The translations under genes and the position numbers were made by a program. From Pseudescherichia vulneris NBRC 102420 (lineage in GTDB: Bacteria; Pseudomonadota; Gammaproteobacteria; Enterobacterales; Enterobacteriaceae), in assembly GCF_000759795.1 (NCBI RefSeq), contig NZ_BBMZ01000008.1, positions 248,001-312,000 of the forward strand: a stretch of 64,000 nt of DNA, given 5' to 3'. Positions within the stretch are counted from its first letter, which is position 1; the number at the start of each line of letters is the position of its first letter. The notes beneath the pieces are model-generated. The model worked only from the letters and a program-made list of their open reading frames with translations. It did no database searches and was not told the DNA's origin. Of this stretch, positions 7,648 to 16,142 are shown piece after piece.

Positions 7648-8178
7648 ATGAAATTAATCCTAATGGTCGCCTCACTTTTTAGCCTGTGCGCATGCTCGGC
7701 CTTTCATACCTCTAAAAGTCATCTTGATAAAGGAGAACCCTACTGGCTCACCTATGACGCTAACTACCGTGGCGCATTAATCGTGCCGCACGGCAGTCCG
7801 GTCAGATACTGTCCTGAGCCACCGCCGGATACCGCCACGGCGTTAGCGCTAAAATCATCTGCCGGCGCTGCAACAGCACCTGCTGGGCAGGATAGCGGCT
7901 CACGCGATTACAACCGCTCCATCGTGGAACTGGCAAAAAGAACGACCACCGTTGAGGTATTACGCTATGCGCTGTTTTCAATTTGCGTGGGGGAGATGAA
8001 CGGTTCGATATCAACTCAGCAACGAGCAGAGATGACCGACTATATCCTCAAGGCGGTGGTCAATATTTCAAAATCAGAGTTTAACAATAGCGTTAAAGAG
8101 GCGTTAAAAAGCGCAGCAGAAGCCAGGAAATCAGGCGTAGATGAGAGCGTTATTAAAACGATTACACAGCAGCAGTAA
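7648..8178 (+). CDS. Uncharacterised lipoprotein
   Basis: A 176-residue protein with a type II signal peptide, MKLILMVASLFSLCAC, whose LCAC lipobox gives lipidated Cys16 followed by Ser, predicting outer-membrane sorting. The mature part has RYCPEPPPD, a small Ala/Gly-rich stretch, SIVELAKRTTTVEVLRYAL, SICVGEMNGSI and a polar helical tail rich in Ala and Lys. The CxEPPPD plus RTxTVxxLRxxL pattern recalls, from memory, a family of unnamed lipoproteins often met on mobile elements; I know no function. The start at 7648 is preceded by TGGGGA; in-frame ATGs from 7567 would add 27 residues that break the signal peptide. It stands alone at the 3' side of tRNA-Phe, a classic integration site. Confidence 0.75.
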   Translation: MKLILMVASLFSLCACSAFHTSKSHLDKGEPYWLTYDANYRGALIVPHGSPVRYCPEPPPDTATALALKSSAGAATAPAGQDSGSRDYNRSIVELAKRTTTVEVLRYALFSICVGEMNGSISTQQRAEMTDYILKAVVNISKSEFNNSVKEALKSAAEARKSGVDESVIKTITQQQ

Positions 8179-8242
8179 AGCGTCGCATGGATGCGAAGAA
8201 TAATCGAACGAAGTTCGATGGAAAGTCCGGCTCGCCAAAAGC

Positions 8243-8266
8243 AAAAACCCAGCCATAGGCTGGGTT
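8243..8266 (-). terminator. Terminator of the tRNA-Phe gene
   Basis: Arms 8246-8254 and 8258-8266 make a perfect 9-bp stem with a 3-base loop. On the minus strand a run of T at 8247-8243 follows. It begins 11 bp past the tRNA 3' end. Confidence 0.85.
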
Positions 8267-8277
8267 CTCTGAATTAG

Positions 8278-8353
8278 TGGTGCCCGGACTCGGAATCGAA
8301 CCAAGGACACGGGGATTTTCAATCCCCTGCTCTACCGACTGAGCTATCCGGGC
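8278..8353 (-). tRNA. pheV: tRNA-Phe (anticodon GAA)
   Basis: The minus strand reads GCCCGGATAGCTCAGTCGG at the 5' end, an anticodon stem with TTGAAAA giving anticodon GAA, a T-arm with GGTTCGATTCC, and an encoded CCA (TGG at 8278-8280 on the plus strand). It is 76 bases with a perfect 7-bp acceptor stem. The position next to yqgA and speC is that of pheV in K-12, a frequent attachment site for pathogenicity islands. I saw no second copy of the tRNA 3' end in the window. Confidence 0.97.
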
Positions 8354-8458
8354 AACGGGGCGCATTAAAACCGATTCGCCTCGTGTCGTCAACGAAATTT
8401 ATTTAAATCGTTGCAGACTGCACAATCTATCACCACTTTGCCGCGCCTGCACCCGTTT

Positions 8459-9175
8459 TCAGGCAAAAAATGCACTCCAGGCGGCCGAGAGCGGCATGGC
8501 AATAACCAGCGCGGGCAGCATGTTGGCGACGGCAAACATCTTGATGCCGCAGATCCGCAGCCCGGTCGCCAGCAGCAGGATCCCGCCGACGGCGGTGAAG
8601 TCACCCATCATCGCGGGCGTCGTCAGGGGCATCACCAGCGTGGCGCAGGCACCCAGGCTAAGCTGAATAAGCAGCATCGGTATAGAGATCGCCGCGACCG
8701 CAATACCCAGCGAGGTGGCAAAAATCACCGCGGTAAAGAAGTCGAGAAAGGCTTTGGCGATCAGGATGCTGGCATCGCCAGTCATCCCCTCGCGCATCGC
8801 ACCGAAAATCCCGGTACCGCTGGCGCAGAACAGGATGATGATCGCCACCAGGCTCTGAATAAAGGTCTCATGGGGGGCAGGGGCATCCTGCTTGCCGCCG
8901 CGCTGCATCAGACGACGCAGGCCGTGCACCGCACCGCCGATCCCGCGCTCAACGTAGCATACCTCGCCAATCAGCGTGCCGAGCAGCGTCGCCAGCACCA
9001 TCACCGGCAGGTTAACGCACTTCACCACCAGCAGAATGCCAATGCCCAGCGAGCAGAGGCCAAAGATGGCGGGCATGGAGGTACGCACCCGCTCCGGCAG
9101 CCGCTGGCTCAGCAGGGCACCAATCGTCCCGCCAATCAGCACGGCGGCGGCATTTATAAAGGGTCCGGTTAGCAC
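8459..9175 (-). CDS. yqgA: YqgA, DUF554 family inner-membrane protein
   Basis: A 238-residue polytopic membrane protein of the DUF554 family, with about seven hydrophobic segments separated by short loops and glycine-rich turns (GGTIGALL, GLCSLGIGILL, GTGIFGAMREGMTGD). The function is not established; family members are described only as putative transporters. It sits between tRNA-Phe and the divergently transcribed speC, exactly as in K-12. The start ATG at 9175 is preceded on the minus strand by AGGAGA. Confidence 0.88.
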   Translation of the reverse strand: MLTGPFINAAAVLIGGTIGALLSQRLPERVRTSMPAIFGLCSLGIGILLVVKCVNLPVMVLATLLGTLIGEVCYVERGIGGAVHGLRRLMQRGGKQDAPAPHETFIQSLVAIIILFCASGTGIFGAMREGMTGDASILIAKAFLDFFTAVIFATSLGIAVAAISIPMLLIQLSLGACATLVMPLTTPAMMGDFTAVGGILLLATGLRICGIKMFAVANMLPALVIAMPLSAAWSAFFA

Positions 9176-9345
9176 GCTGTCTCTCCTGAAATATCGATTT
9201 ACATAACTGCATAGTATGCCGGAAAAACCCCGTGTTTACGCACTCATTGTGGGTTGCATGGGTAGATTAAAAGTGACATTATTGCGCGAAATTTCTCCTT
9301 GCTACTCTTCTGTAAACTCTTTTTCTCAACAACGGGGGCCGCTGG

Positions 9346-9438
9346 ATGACAGATCGCTTTGTTCGCCAGACGCATCGCATAGTTATGCGATCCTTAGCCC
9401 GTTTGTTCCCGATCCCGACTCCACTCACCGTACGGTGA
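9346..9438 (+). CDS. Putative leader ORF upstream of speC
   Basis: A 30-codon frame with a strong GGGGG ribosome site 8 bp before ATG 9346 ends at TGA 9436-9438, 22 bp before speC. The peptide starts MTDRFVRQTHRIVMRSL, is rich in Arg and His, and ends FPIPTPLTVR with closely spaced prolines. It differs from SpeFL, the ornithine-sensing arrest peptide upstream of speF, but has similar length, charge and placement. Two hairpins overlap its coding sequence. A role in controlling speC is inference from position. Confidence 0.5.
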   Translation: MTDRFVRQTHRIVMRSLARLFPIPTPLTVR

Positions 9439-9439
9439 G
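9374..9439 (+). promoter_or_regulatory. Paired hairpins in the speC leader
   Basis: An 8-bp inverted repeat lies at 9374-9391 (arms 9374-9381 and 9384-9391), and a perfect 16-base palindrome at 9424-9439 covers the leader ORF stop codon. Both lie inside the leader ORF, where a stalled or released ribosome would change their folding. Confidence 0.5.
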
Positions 9440-9460
9440 GCTAACGGTTACCCATAGCTT

Positions 9461-11602
9461 ATGAAAACGATGAAAATGGCCGCCAGCCGCGCGCTGGTCT
9501 CTGCGCTTTCCACGCACCGGGAAGTGGTAACGCTGGACAACACGGACTTTACCGATGTGGCGGCAGTCGTTATTACGCGGGCGGATAGCCAGAGCGGCAT
9601 CCTTGCGCTGCTCAAGCGCACGGGCTTCAATCTGCCGGTGTTTATGTTTGCCGATGAGCAGGCAGATACGCCTGCGGGCGTTGACGCGGTGATTAACGGC
9701 AAAGAGCAGGCGATGCTGGAGCTGGAAGCAGCCGCCTGCCGCTATGAAGAGAACCTGCTGCCACCATTTTTTGACACCCTGAGCCAGTATGTGGCGATGG
9801 ATAACAGCACCTTCGCCTGTCCAGGGCATCAGCATGGCGCGTTCTTTAAAAAGCATCCGGCGGGCCGCCAGTTCTTCGATTTCTTTGGTGAAAACGTCTT
9901 TCGTGCCGATATGTGCAACGCCGACGTCAAGCTGGGGGATCTGCTGATCCACGAAGGCTCCGCCAAGCACGCGCAGAAATTTGCTGCCAAAGTGTTTAAT
10001 GCGGATAAAACCTACTTCGTGCTCAACGGCACCTCGGCGGCGAATAAGGTGGTGACAAACGCACTGCTCACGCGTGGCGATCTGGTGCTGTTCGATCGCA
10101 ACAACCATAAGTCGAACCACCACGGGGCGCTTATTCAGGCGGGCGCTACGCCGGTCTACCTGGAGGCCGCCCGTAATCCGTTCGGCTTTATTGGCGGGAT
10201 CGACGCCCACTGCTTTGATGAAGCGTACCTGCGCGAGCAGATCCGCGCCGTGGCTCCGGAAAAGGCCGATGCCCCACGCCCGTTCCGCCTGGCAGTGATC
10301 CAGCTCGGCACCTACGACGGCACGATCTATAACGCCCGGCAGGTGATCGACAAGATCGGCGCACTGTGCGACTATGTGCTGTTTGACTCCGCGTGGGTAG
10401 GCTACGAGCAGTTTATTCCCATGATGGCCGACTGCTCGCCGCTGCTGCTCGATCTTAACGAGAACGATCCGGGGATCTTTGTGACCCAGTCGGTGCACAA
10501 GCAGCAGGCCGGTTTCTCCCAGACCTCGCAGATCCATAAGAAGGATAACCACCTGCGCGGCCAGGCGCGTTTCTGCCCGCACAAGCGGCTGAATAATGCC
10601 TTTATGCTCCATGCTTCCACTAGCCCGTTCTATCCGCTGTTCGCCGCCCTGGATGTTAACGCCAAAATTCACGAAGGGGAGAGCGGCCGTCGTCTGTGGG
10701 CCGAGTGCGTGGCGGTAGGCATTGAGGCGCGGAAAGCGATCATTGCCAACTGCAAGATGATCAAACCCTTCGTGCCGCCGGAGGTGGCGGGGCGTCCGTG
10801 GCAGGATCACCCTACCCATGCCATTGCCAGCGAGCGCCGCTTCTTCAGCTTTGAACCGGGCGCGGCGTGGCACGGCTTTGAGGGCTATGCTCGTGAGCAG
10901 TATTTTGTTGACCCCTGCAAGCTGCTGCTGACTACGCCGGGCATCGACGCGGAGACCGGCGAGTATAGCGAGTTTGGTATCCCGGCCACGATTCTGGCTC
11001 ACTATCTGCGTGAGAATGGCATCGTGCCCGAGAAGTGCGATCTCAACTCAATCCTCTTCCTGCTGACCCCCGCCGAGAGCGAGGAGAAACTCAATCAGCT
11101 GGTCGCAATGCTCGGGCAGTTTGAGCAGCATATTGAGGACGATACGCCGCTGGCGGACGTGCTGCCGACCATCTTCAATAAGTATCCGGTGCGCTACCGC
11201 GACTATACCCTGCGCGAGCTGTGCCAAGAGATGCACGATCTCTACGTCAGCTTTGGCGTGAAGGATCTGCAGAAGGCGATGTTCCGCCAGCAGAGTCTGC
11301 CGCCGGTGGCGATGAACCCGCAGGATGCCAACAGCGAGTTTATTCGCGGCAACGTAGAGCTGGTGCGCATCAGCGAGGCTGAGGGACGGATCGCCGCCGA
11401 AGGCGCGCTGCCCTATCCGCCGGGCGTGCTCTGCGTGGTGCCGGGTGAGATCTGGGGTGGGGCGGTGCAGCGTTACTTCCTGGCGCTGGAGGAGGGGGTT
11501 AACCTGCTGCCGGGCTTCTCGCCGGAGCTGCAGGGGGTCTACAGCGAAACCGACCCCGACGGCATCAAGCGTTTATATGGGTACGTCGTGCAGCAGGCGT
11601 AG
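9461..11602 (+). CDS. speC: Ornithine decarboxylase, biosynthetic
   Basis: Converts ornithine to putrescine in the cytoplasm with pyridoxal phosphate. The 713-residue length and sequence match the constitutive K-12 SpeC (711). A wing domain (about 1-105) precedes the PLP domain, which shows CPGHQHGAFFKKHP, FVLNGTSAANK, DRNNHKSNHHG and the Schiff-base lysine at 347 in SVHKQQ. The C-terminal domain ends with GVLCVVPGE and LPGFSPELQGVYSE. It is divergent from yqgA and convergent with mltC. The 30-codon ORF and hairpins in its leader suggest translational control. In K-12 nupG lies between speC and mltC; here only 40 bp separate them. Confidence 0.97.
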   Translation: MKTMKMAASRALVSALSTHREVVTLDNTDFTDVAAVVITRADSQSGILALLKRTGFNLPVFMFADEQADTPAGVDAVINGKEQAMLELEAAACRYEENLLPPFFDTLSQYVAMDNSTFACPGHQHGAFFKKHPAGRQFFDFFGENVFRADMCNADVKLGDLLIHEGSAKHAQKFAAKVFNADKTYFVLNGTSAANKVVTNALLTRGDLVLFDRNNHKSNHHGALIQAGATPVYLEAARNPFGFIGGIDAHCFDEAYLREQIRAVAPEKADAPRPFRLAVIQLGTYDGTIYNARQVIDKIGALCDYVLFDSAWVGYEQFIPMMADCSPLLLDLNENDPGIFVTQSVHKQQAGFSQTSQIHKKDNHLRGQARFCPHKRLNNAFMLHASTSPFYPLFAALDVNAKIHEGESGRRLWAECVAVGIEARKAIIANCKMIKPFVPPEVAGRPWQDHPTHAIASERRFFSFEPGAAWHGFEGYAREQYFVDPCKLLLTTPGIDAETGEYSEFGIPATILAHYLRENGIVPEKCDLNSILFLLTPAESEEKLNQLVAMLGQFEQHIEDDTPLADVLPTIFNKYPVRYRDYTLRELCQEMHDLYVSFGVKDLQKAMFRQQSLPPVAMNPQDANSEFIRGNVELVRISEAEGRIAAEGALPYPPGVLCVVPGEIWGGAVQRYFLALEEGVNLLPGFSPELQGVYSETDPDGIKRLYGYVVQQA

Positions 11603-11628
11603 GCCGGGTAAGCGTGGCGCCACCCGGC
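11603..11628. repeat. REP element
   Basis: An inverted repeat with arms GCCGGGT and ACCCGGC around AAGCGTGGCGCC, the enterobacterial REP pattern. It lies immediately after the speC stop between convergent speC and mltC. Confidence 0.8.
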
Positions 11629-11642
11629 GTTTTCATCGCGGC

Positions 11643-12731
11643 TTAAATTTTGCCCCCACGATACCCTTTCTGCGCCGTATTTACCTTGTAGAGGTAGCGG
11701 CGCGACTCTGCCGATGGGTGGCGCGTGGTGAGCGTCTCATAGACGTCGCCTGGCGACATCGTATTGATGATGTTCGCCGCCTGCACCTTATCGTTAGAGA
11801 AGACCCGCAGCACGCTGCCCGCGCCGCCATTATAGGCGGTGATCACCGCGTAGCGGCGTGAGGTTGGGTTGCTGATACCGGCGAGATAGATGTTGTTCAA
11901 CATCGCCAGATAGGCGGTACCGGTATCGATATTGCTGGCGGGATCGAACAGGAAGCCACGGTCCGGCATGCCAGAACGCCCCTGCGCCCGGAAGACATCT
12001 TTACCGGCGCTGTGCTGCACCACCTGCATCAGGCCCAGCGCGTCAGAGCGGCTGACCGCATAGGGGTTAAACGAAGATTCGGTCTGCATAATCGCCAGGA
12101 TCAGCGACTCATCCACGCCATACTTGCGTGCCGACTGGCGCACCATACCCACATACTTATGCGCACGCTTATCGAGGTGGTTCGCTACCAGGTTAATGGT
12201 CACGCTGTAGATAATCTTCAGGCCGTTGGTGCGGCTCTTCATCTGGTTTTGCAGCAGATAGTCGGCATATTTCTCGGCGCGCCACTGCCAGCGGATCGCC
12301 TCGCCGTTGTTATCCACCACCTGACCATAGAGGAACGGTTGTTTCGAGATCTGGATATCATCTACGTCGGAGTAGAGATCGATAGAGCCGGGATCGTCGC
12401 CCATCAGCAGGGTTTTGATGATCGCCTTGCGCAGATGCGCCGCCGGCTCGGTACCGGCAATGGTCTCGATGGTGATCGTCCCGGCATCAAAGTTGATGTG
12501 GCTACGGGTCTGATACTGGTCGGTATACTTTACGTAGTCCTTGGGTCCGGCAATCAGGACTTCGTTAAAACCCCAGATGTTTTCGATGTTATGGGCAAAC
12601 TGACCCATCAGGATATCAAAACCGTTGGTGTCCTTTACCCAGGCCTCGTTATAGCTATCGCCCTTTTTATTGGAACTGGAACACGAGATGAGCAACGGCG
12701 CAATAAGGGCTAGCGCTAAATATTTTTTCAT
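11643..12731 (-). CDS. mltC: Membrane-bound lytic murein transglycosylase C
   Basis: Outer-membrane lipoprotein that cleaves the MurNAc-GlcNAc bond of peptidoglycan to give 1,6-anhydro ends; 362 residues (K-12: about 359). The signal peptide [20 protein letters not shown] has lipobox LISC with Cys17. An N-terminal domain (about 40-190) precedes the goose-lysozyme-like SLT domain with the catalytic Glu in [11 protein letters not shown], followed by GLMQVV and AYNGGAGSV. The start at 12731 gives the conserved MKKY; an ATG one codon upstream also exists. Last gene of the mutY-yggX-mltC set, all on the minus strand. Confidence 0.96.
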   Translation of the reverse strand: MKKYLALALIAPLLISCSSSNKKGDSYNEAWVKDTNGFDILMGQFAHNIENIWGFNEVLIAGPKDYVKYTDQYQTRSHINFDAGTITIETIAGTEPAAHLRKAIIKTLLMGDDPGSIDLYSDVDDIQISKQPFLYGQVVDNNGEAIRWQWRAEKYADYLLQNQMKSRTNGLKIIYSVTINLVANHLDKRAHKYVGMVRQSARKYGVDESLILAIMQTESSFNPYAVSRSDALGLMQVVQHSAGKDVFRAQGRSGMPDRGFLFDPASNIDTGTAYLAMLNNIYLAGISNPTSRRYAVITAYNGGAGSVLRVFSNDKVQAANIINTMSPGDVYETLTTRHPSAESRRYLYKVNTAQKGYRGGKI

Positions 12732-12771
12732 CATTCCTGGATGTATGTTGTGTTAAGTCGTTATTCTTTCC

Positions 12772-12792
12772 AAAAAAAGGGCCGAGGCCCTT
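12772..12792 (-). terminator. Hairpin with T tract between yggX and mltC
   Basis: Arms 12777-12783 and 12786-12792 form a 7-bp GC-rich stem with a 2-base centre. On the minus strand T7 follows at 12778-12772. It overlaps the yggX stop codon, so it would end most mutY-yggX transcripts before mltC, which then needs read-through or its own promoter. Confidence 0.75.
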
Positions 12793-13060
12793 AATCTTGT
12801 GGCTTATAGCCTTCGATATGTACGTCTTTCCCTTCGAACAGGAAGTTCACCATCTCCTCTTCCAGCAGCTTGCGGTGCTCCACGTTCATCATGTTGAGCT
12901 TCTTCTCATTGATGAGCATGGTCTGCTTCTGCTGCCACTGGGACCAGGCCTCTTTAGAGATCTCATTGTAGATCCGCTTGCCCAGATCGCCCGGATAGAG
13001 CTGGAAGTCCTGGCCTTCCGCTTCGCGGCCCAGGAAGGTACAAAAAATAGTTCTGCTCAT
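12791..13060 (-). CDS. yggX: YggX, probable Fe(2+)-trafficking and oxidative-stress protection protein
   Basis: An 89-residue cytoplasmic protein. The E. coli and Salmonella homologues protect Fe-S enzymes from oxidants and belong to the SoxRS response (family knowledge). The family signature is intact: [19 protein letters not shown] with Cys7, [17 protein letters not shown], and the C-terminal [13 protein letters not shown]. The start at 13060 matches the family; an upstream ATG would add two residues. It follows mutY by 25 bp. The pairing with MutY, an Fe-S enzyme, is conserved in enterobacteria. Confidence 0.96.
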   Translation of the reverse strand: MSRTIFCTFLGREAEGQDFQLYPGDLGKRIYNEISKEAWSQWQQKQTMLINEKKLNMMNVEHRKLLEEEMVNFLFEGKDVHIEGYKPQD

Positions 13061-13085
13061 GGTCACTCCTCGTGATGTCGCGGCG

Positions 13086-14138
13086 CTAAACGGGTGCGCC
13101 CGCGCGTAATTGTTGTAACAGGCGCTCTACCGGCGCGGCCAGGCCCACCGACGGCGGCTGGGCTAAGTTATACCAGAGACCTGTTCCCTCATCCATGCAT
13201 GACGTGAAGGAGGACACGGGAAGCCACATCGGCACAATATCCAGATGGAAATGGCTGAATGTATGGCGAAATCCGTTGAGCTCGGTAAGAGTATCGGCCT
13301 GAATCTGCCGTTGCGCCAGCCAGTCGCGCAGGGCCGCTTCATCGCTGAACTGCGGGAAGCAGTAGAGGCCGCCCCACAGGCCAGTAGGCGGTCGGCGGGC
13401 AAGATAGACCGTCTCGCCGTGCTGCATCAGCAGCAGAAAACCGGTGCGCTCCGGCAGCGTCTGCTTGGGCTTTTTGCCCGGATACTGCGCCCAGCTCTCG
13501 TTAGCATAGGCGATACAGCCATTATTCAGCGGGCAGAGCGTACACTTCGGCTTTGAGCGGGTGCAGACCGTCGCGCCAAGATCCATCATCGCCTGGTTAA
13601 ACTGCGCCACGCCTTGCGCAGGCGTGACCTGTTCAGCGATCGCCCACAGGCGCTTCTCCACCTCTTTGCGGCCCGGCCAGCCGTCAACGGCGTAGCAGCG
13701 AGCCAGCACGCGCTTCACATTACCATCAAGAATAGGGAAGTGTTTGCCGAGCGCAAGGGAGAGCACCGCCCCCGCCGTTGAGCGTCCGACGCCCGGCAGG
13801 GCGGCAACCTCTTCAAAGGTATCCGGGAACACGCCGCCGTGCTGGTCAGCCACCTGCTGCGCGGCCTTGTGCAGGTTGCGCGCGCGGGCGTAGTAGCCCA
13901 GCCCGGTCCACAGATGCAGCACCTCGTCGATGGGCGCACGGGCCAGATCGGTCACCGTTGGGAAACGCGCCATAAAGCGCTCAAAGTAGGGGATAACCGT
14001 CGCCACCTGCGTTTGTTGCAACATCACCTCAGAGAGCCATACTTTGTAGGGCGTTTTTTCGATTTGCCAGGGCAGGGTTTTGCGCCCGTATTTGTCGTAC
14101 CACTCCAGCACCTGGGCTGAAAACTGAGACGCGTGCAT
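13086..14138 (-). CDS. mutY: Adenine DNA glycosylase MutY
   Basis: Removes adenine mispaired with 8-oxoguanine, preventing G:C to T:A transversions; 350 residues as in K-12. The catalytic Glu is in [10 protein letters not shown], the helix-hairpin-helix is [13 protein letters not shown], and the catalytic Asp is in [11 protein letters not shown]. The 4Fe-4S ligands are in the pattern C-x6-C-x2-C-x5-C ([17 protein letters not shown]). A NUDIX-like C-terminal domain (about 225-345) recognises 8-oxoG. ATG 14138 gives the family N-terminus [11 protein letters not shown]; the open frame runs 51 codons further upstream without homology. Divergent from trmB with about 155 bp between them. Confidence 0.97.
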   Translation of the reverse strand: MHASQFSAQVLEWYDKYGRKTLPWQIEKTPYKVWLSEVMLQQTQVATVIPYFERFMARFPTVTDLARAPIDEVLHLWTGLGYYARARNLHKAAQQVADQHGGVFPDTFEEVAALPGVGRSTAGAVLSLALGKHFPILDGNVKRVLARCYAVDGWPGRKEVEKRLWAIAEQVTPAQGVAQFNQAMMDLGATVCTRSKPKCTLCPLNNGCIAYANESWAQYPGKKPKQTLPERTGFLLLMQHGETVYLARRPPTGLWGGLYCFPQFSDEAALRDWLAQRQIQADTLTELNGFRHTFSHFHLDIVPMWLPVSSFTSCMDEGTGLWYNLAQPPSVGLAAPVERLLQQLRAGAPV

Positions 14139-14293
14139 GGTCAAAGCAGGAGTTCCGAATTGCATGATTAAGGGGCCAGATTGCAGCACAGCGACACCGG
14201 GCTGTAAACCGGAACTTTCCGGTGCTTGCATCCGGCTATTAACTTTGGATAATGCCCGTTTCCCGAACACTCTCACAAGCAGACTAAACACCT

Positions 14294-15013
14294 ATGAACA
14301 ACGACGTCATTTCACCCGAATTTGATGAAAACGGTCGCCCGCTGCGCCGTATTCGCAGCTTCGTCCGCCGCCAGGGCCGTCTGACCAAGGGGCAGCAGCA
14401 CGCGCTGGATAACTTTTGGCCGGTGATGGGCGTTGAGTTTAGCGAGCAGCCGCTGGATTTCACCGCGCTGTTTGGCCGCGATGCACCAGTGACCCTGGAG
14501 ATTGGTTTTGGTATGGGCGCTTCGCTGGTAGCGATGGCGAAAGCCAGGCCGGAGCAGAACTTCCTCGGCATTGAGGTCCACTCGCCGGGCGTGGGGGCGT
14601 GCCTCGCCACTGCCCATGAAGAGGGCGTGGAGAACCTGCGCGTGATGTGTCACGACGCGGTGGAAGTGCTGCATAAGATGATCCCGGACAACTCGCTGAA
14701 CATGGTGCAGCTCTTTTTCCCTGACCCGTGGCATAAAGCGCGCCATAATAAACGCCGTATCGTGCAGACGCCGTTTGCCGAACTGGTGAAGGGCAAGCTG
14801 AAGCTGGGTGGCGTTTTCCATATGGCCACCGACTGGGAAGCCTATGCCGAGCACATGCTGGAAGTGATGTCCGCTATCGACGGATATCAAAACCGCTCTG
14901 AGAGCGGCGACTATGTACCGCGCCCGGAGACGCGCCCGGTAACCAAATTTGAACAGCGTGGTCATCGTCTTGGCCACGGCGTATGGGACTTAATGTTCGA
15001 GAGGGTAAAATAA
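14294..15013 (+). CDS. trmB: tRNA (guanine-N7-)-methyltransferase
   Basis: Methylates G46 at N7 in the variable loop of tRNAs using S-adenosylmethionine; 239 residues, the usual enterobacterial length. The SAM site is visible in [15 protein letters not shown] and [13 protein letters not shown]. The conserved catalytic and tRNA-binding block follows as [16 protein letters not shown], with [14 protein letters not shown] further on. The stop overlaps the start of yggL (TAATG at 15011-15015), so the two are coupled. Formerly yggH. Confidence 0.97.
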   Translation: MNNDVISPEFDENGRPLRRIRSFVRRQGRLTKGQQHALDNFWPVMGVEFSEQPLDFTALFGRDAPVTLEIGFGMGASLVAMAKARPEQNFLGIEVHSPGVGACLATAHEEGVENLRVMCHDAVEVLHKMIPDNSLNMVQLFFPDPWHKARHNKRRIVQTPFAELVKGKLKLGGVFHMATDWEAYAEHMLEVMSAIDGYQNRSESGDYVPRPETRPVTKFEQRGHRLGHGVWDLMFERVK

Positions 15014-15339
15014 TGGCAACGAACCGTAGCCGTCGTCTGCGTAAGAAGTTACATATCGATGAATTTCAGGAGCTGGGCTTTTCCGTTGCCTGGCGCTTCC
15101 CGGAGGGCACCTCTGAGGAGCAGATCGACCAGACGGTTGATGCCTTCATTAACGAGGTGATTGAGCCAAACAAGCTGGCCTTTGACGGCAGCGGCTACCT
15201 GGTCTGGGAAGGGCTGATCTGCAAGCAGGAGATTGGCAAATGCACCGAAGAGCATCAGGCTACCGTGCGTAGCTGGCTCGAAGGCCGCGGCTTTGAAGAT
15301 GTGCGCATCAGCGAACTTTTTGACGTCTGGTGGGACTAA
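15013..15339 (+). CDS. yggL: YggL, DUF469 family protein
   Basis: A 108-residue soluble protein with a basic N-terminus (NRSRRLRKKLHIDEFQELGF) and an acidic, Trp-containing remainder ending ISELFDVWWD. The family function is not settled; association of the E. coli protein with the 50S ribosomal subunit has been reported. The basic head fits RNA contact. It starts inside the trmB stop codon and is followed by a terminator. An in-frame start at 14983 within trmB is rejected because the family begins at MATNRSRR. Confidence 0.95.
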   Translation: MATNRSRRLRKKLHIDEFQELGFSVAWRFPEGTSEEQIDQTVDAFINEVIEPNKLAFDGSGYLVWEGLICKQEIGKCTEEHQATVRSWLEGRGFEDVRISELFDVWWD

Positions 15340-15349
15340 GTCACTATCG

Positions 15350-15374
15350 GGGCTGGCGATTGCCGGCCCGTTTT
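15350..15374 (+). terminator. Terminator of trmB-yggL
   Basis: Arms 15350-15357 and 15362-15369 form an 8-bp stem with one G-U pair and a GATT loop, followed by GTTTTG. It lies 10 bp after the yggL stop. Confidence 0.75.
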
Positions 15375-15397
15375 GTCTCTACAGGACAGGAGTTTTT

Positions 15398-16117
15398 ATG
15401 ATGCGCAAAGCGCTGCTGGCTGCGGCCCTGGCGGCAACCGCCTTTACTGCCCAGGCAGAATACAAATGTAGCGTGAACCCGCGTGACGACGTGATCGTTA
15501 ACCCGCAAACCGTGCAGGTAGTGGGGGAGAACGGCAATCTGGTGATGACGCCAGACGGCAACGTCATGTTCAACGGCAAGCAGTATAGCCTCAGTGCGGC
15601 CCAGCGCGAGCAGGCGAAAGATTATCAGGCCGATCTGCGCAACGCGCTGCCGTGGATCGACGAGGGCGCGCGTAGCCGCGTTGAGAAAGGCCGCGTGGCG
15701 CTGGATAAGATCATCGCCAAAGAAGTGGGCCAAAGCAGCAACATGCGCGGGCGCTTAACCAAGCTCGACGCGCAGCTGAAAGAGCAGATGAACCGCATTC
15801 TGGAGCATCGCAGCGACGGCCTCGCATTTCACCATAAGGCGATTGATGAGGTACGTGCCAACGGTCAGCAGCTGGTGAACCAGGCAATGGGCGGCATCCT
15901 GCAGGACAGCATCAACGAGATGGGTGCTCAGGCGGTGCTGAAAGGCGGCGGTAATCCGTTACAGAGCGTAATGGGCAGCCTCGGCGGCCTGCAAACTGCG
16001 ATTCAGAGCGAGTGGAAAAATCAGGAAGCGGATTTCGAGCAGTTCGGCAAGGCGGTGTGCAGCCGCGTTATCTCTCTGGAAGAGAGCCGCAAGACGCTGG
16101 TGAGCGGGCTGAAGTAA
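15398..16117 (+). CDS. yggN: YggN, DUF2884 family exported protein
   Basis: A 239-residue protein with a Sec signal peptide (MMRKALLAAALAATAFTAQA, cleavage predicted after AQA), so periplasmic. The mature part has YKCSVNPRDDV, GNLVMTPDGNVMFNGKQYSL and a long polar helical region, then GGNPLQSVMGSLGGLQ. Function unknown. ATG 15398 is preceded by AGGACAGGAG; the longer frame from 15233 overlaps yggL and is spurious. This is the last gene of the K-12 67-minute block: ansB would follow in K-12, but here rluA comes 24 bp later on the other strand. Confidence 0.94.
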   Translation: MMRKALLAAALAATAFTAQAEYKCSVNPRDDVIVNPQTVQVVGENGNLVMTPDGNVMFNGKQYSLSAAQREQAKDYQADLRNALPWIDEGARSRVEKGRVALDKIIAKEVGQSSNMRGRLTKLDAQLKEQMNRILEHRSDGLAFHHKAIDEVRANGQQLVNQAMGGILQDSINEMGAQAVLKGGGNPLQSVMGSLGGLQTAIQSEWKNQEADFEQFGKAVCSRVISLEESRKTLVSGLK

Positions 16118-16126
16118 CGCCCGCCC

Positions 16127-16142
16127 GCAGGCAAACGCCTGC
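16127..16142. terminator. Hairpin between convergent yggN and rluA
   Basis: Arms 16127-16132 and 16137-16142 form a 6-bp GC stem with an AAAC loop, nested inside a wider CGCCCGC/GCGGGCG pairing that reaches into the rluA 3' end. There is no T tract. It lies at the synteny junction. Confidence 0.45.

Noticed and set aside
8278..8353. tRNA-Phe as the edge of a current genomic island
   Set aside because: No integrase gene and no second copy of the tRNA 3' end in the window; yghU and yghX beyond it are normal core neighbours.
9425..11002. 525-codon open frame on the minus strand opposite speC
   Set aside because: Mirror of a GC-rich coding frame; no ribosome site, no recognisable domain, and speC is beyond doubt the real gene.
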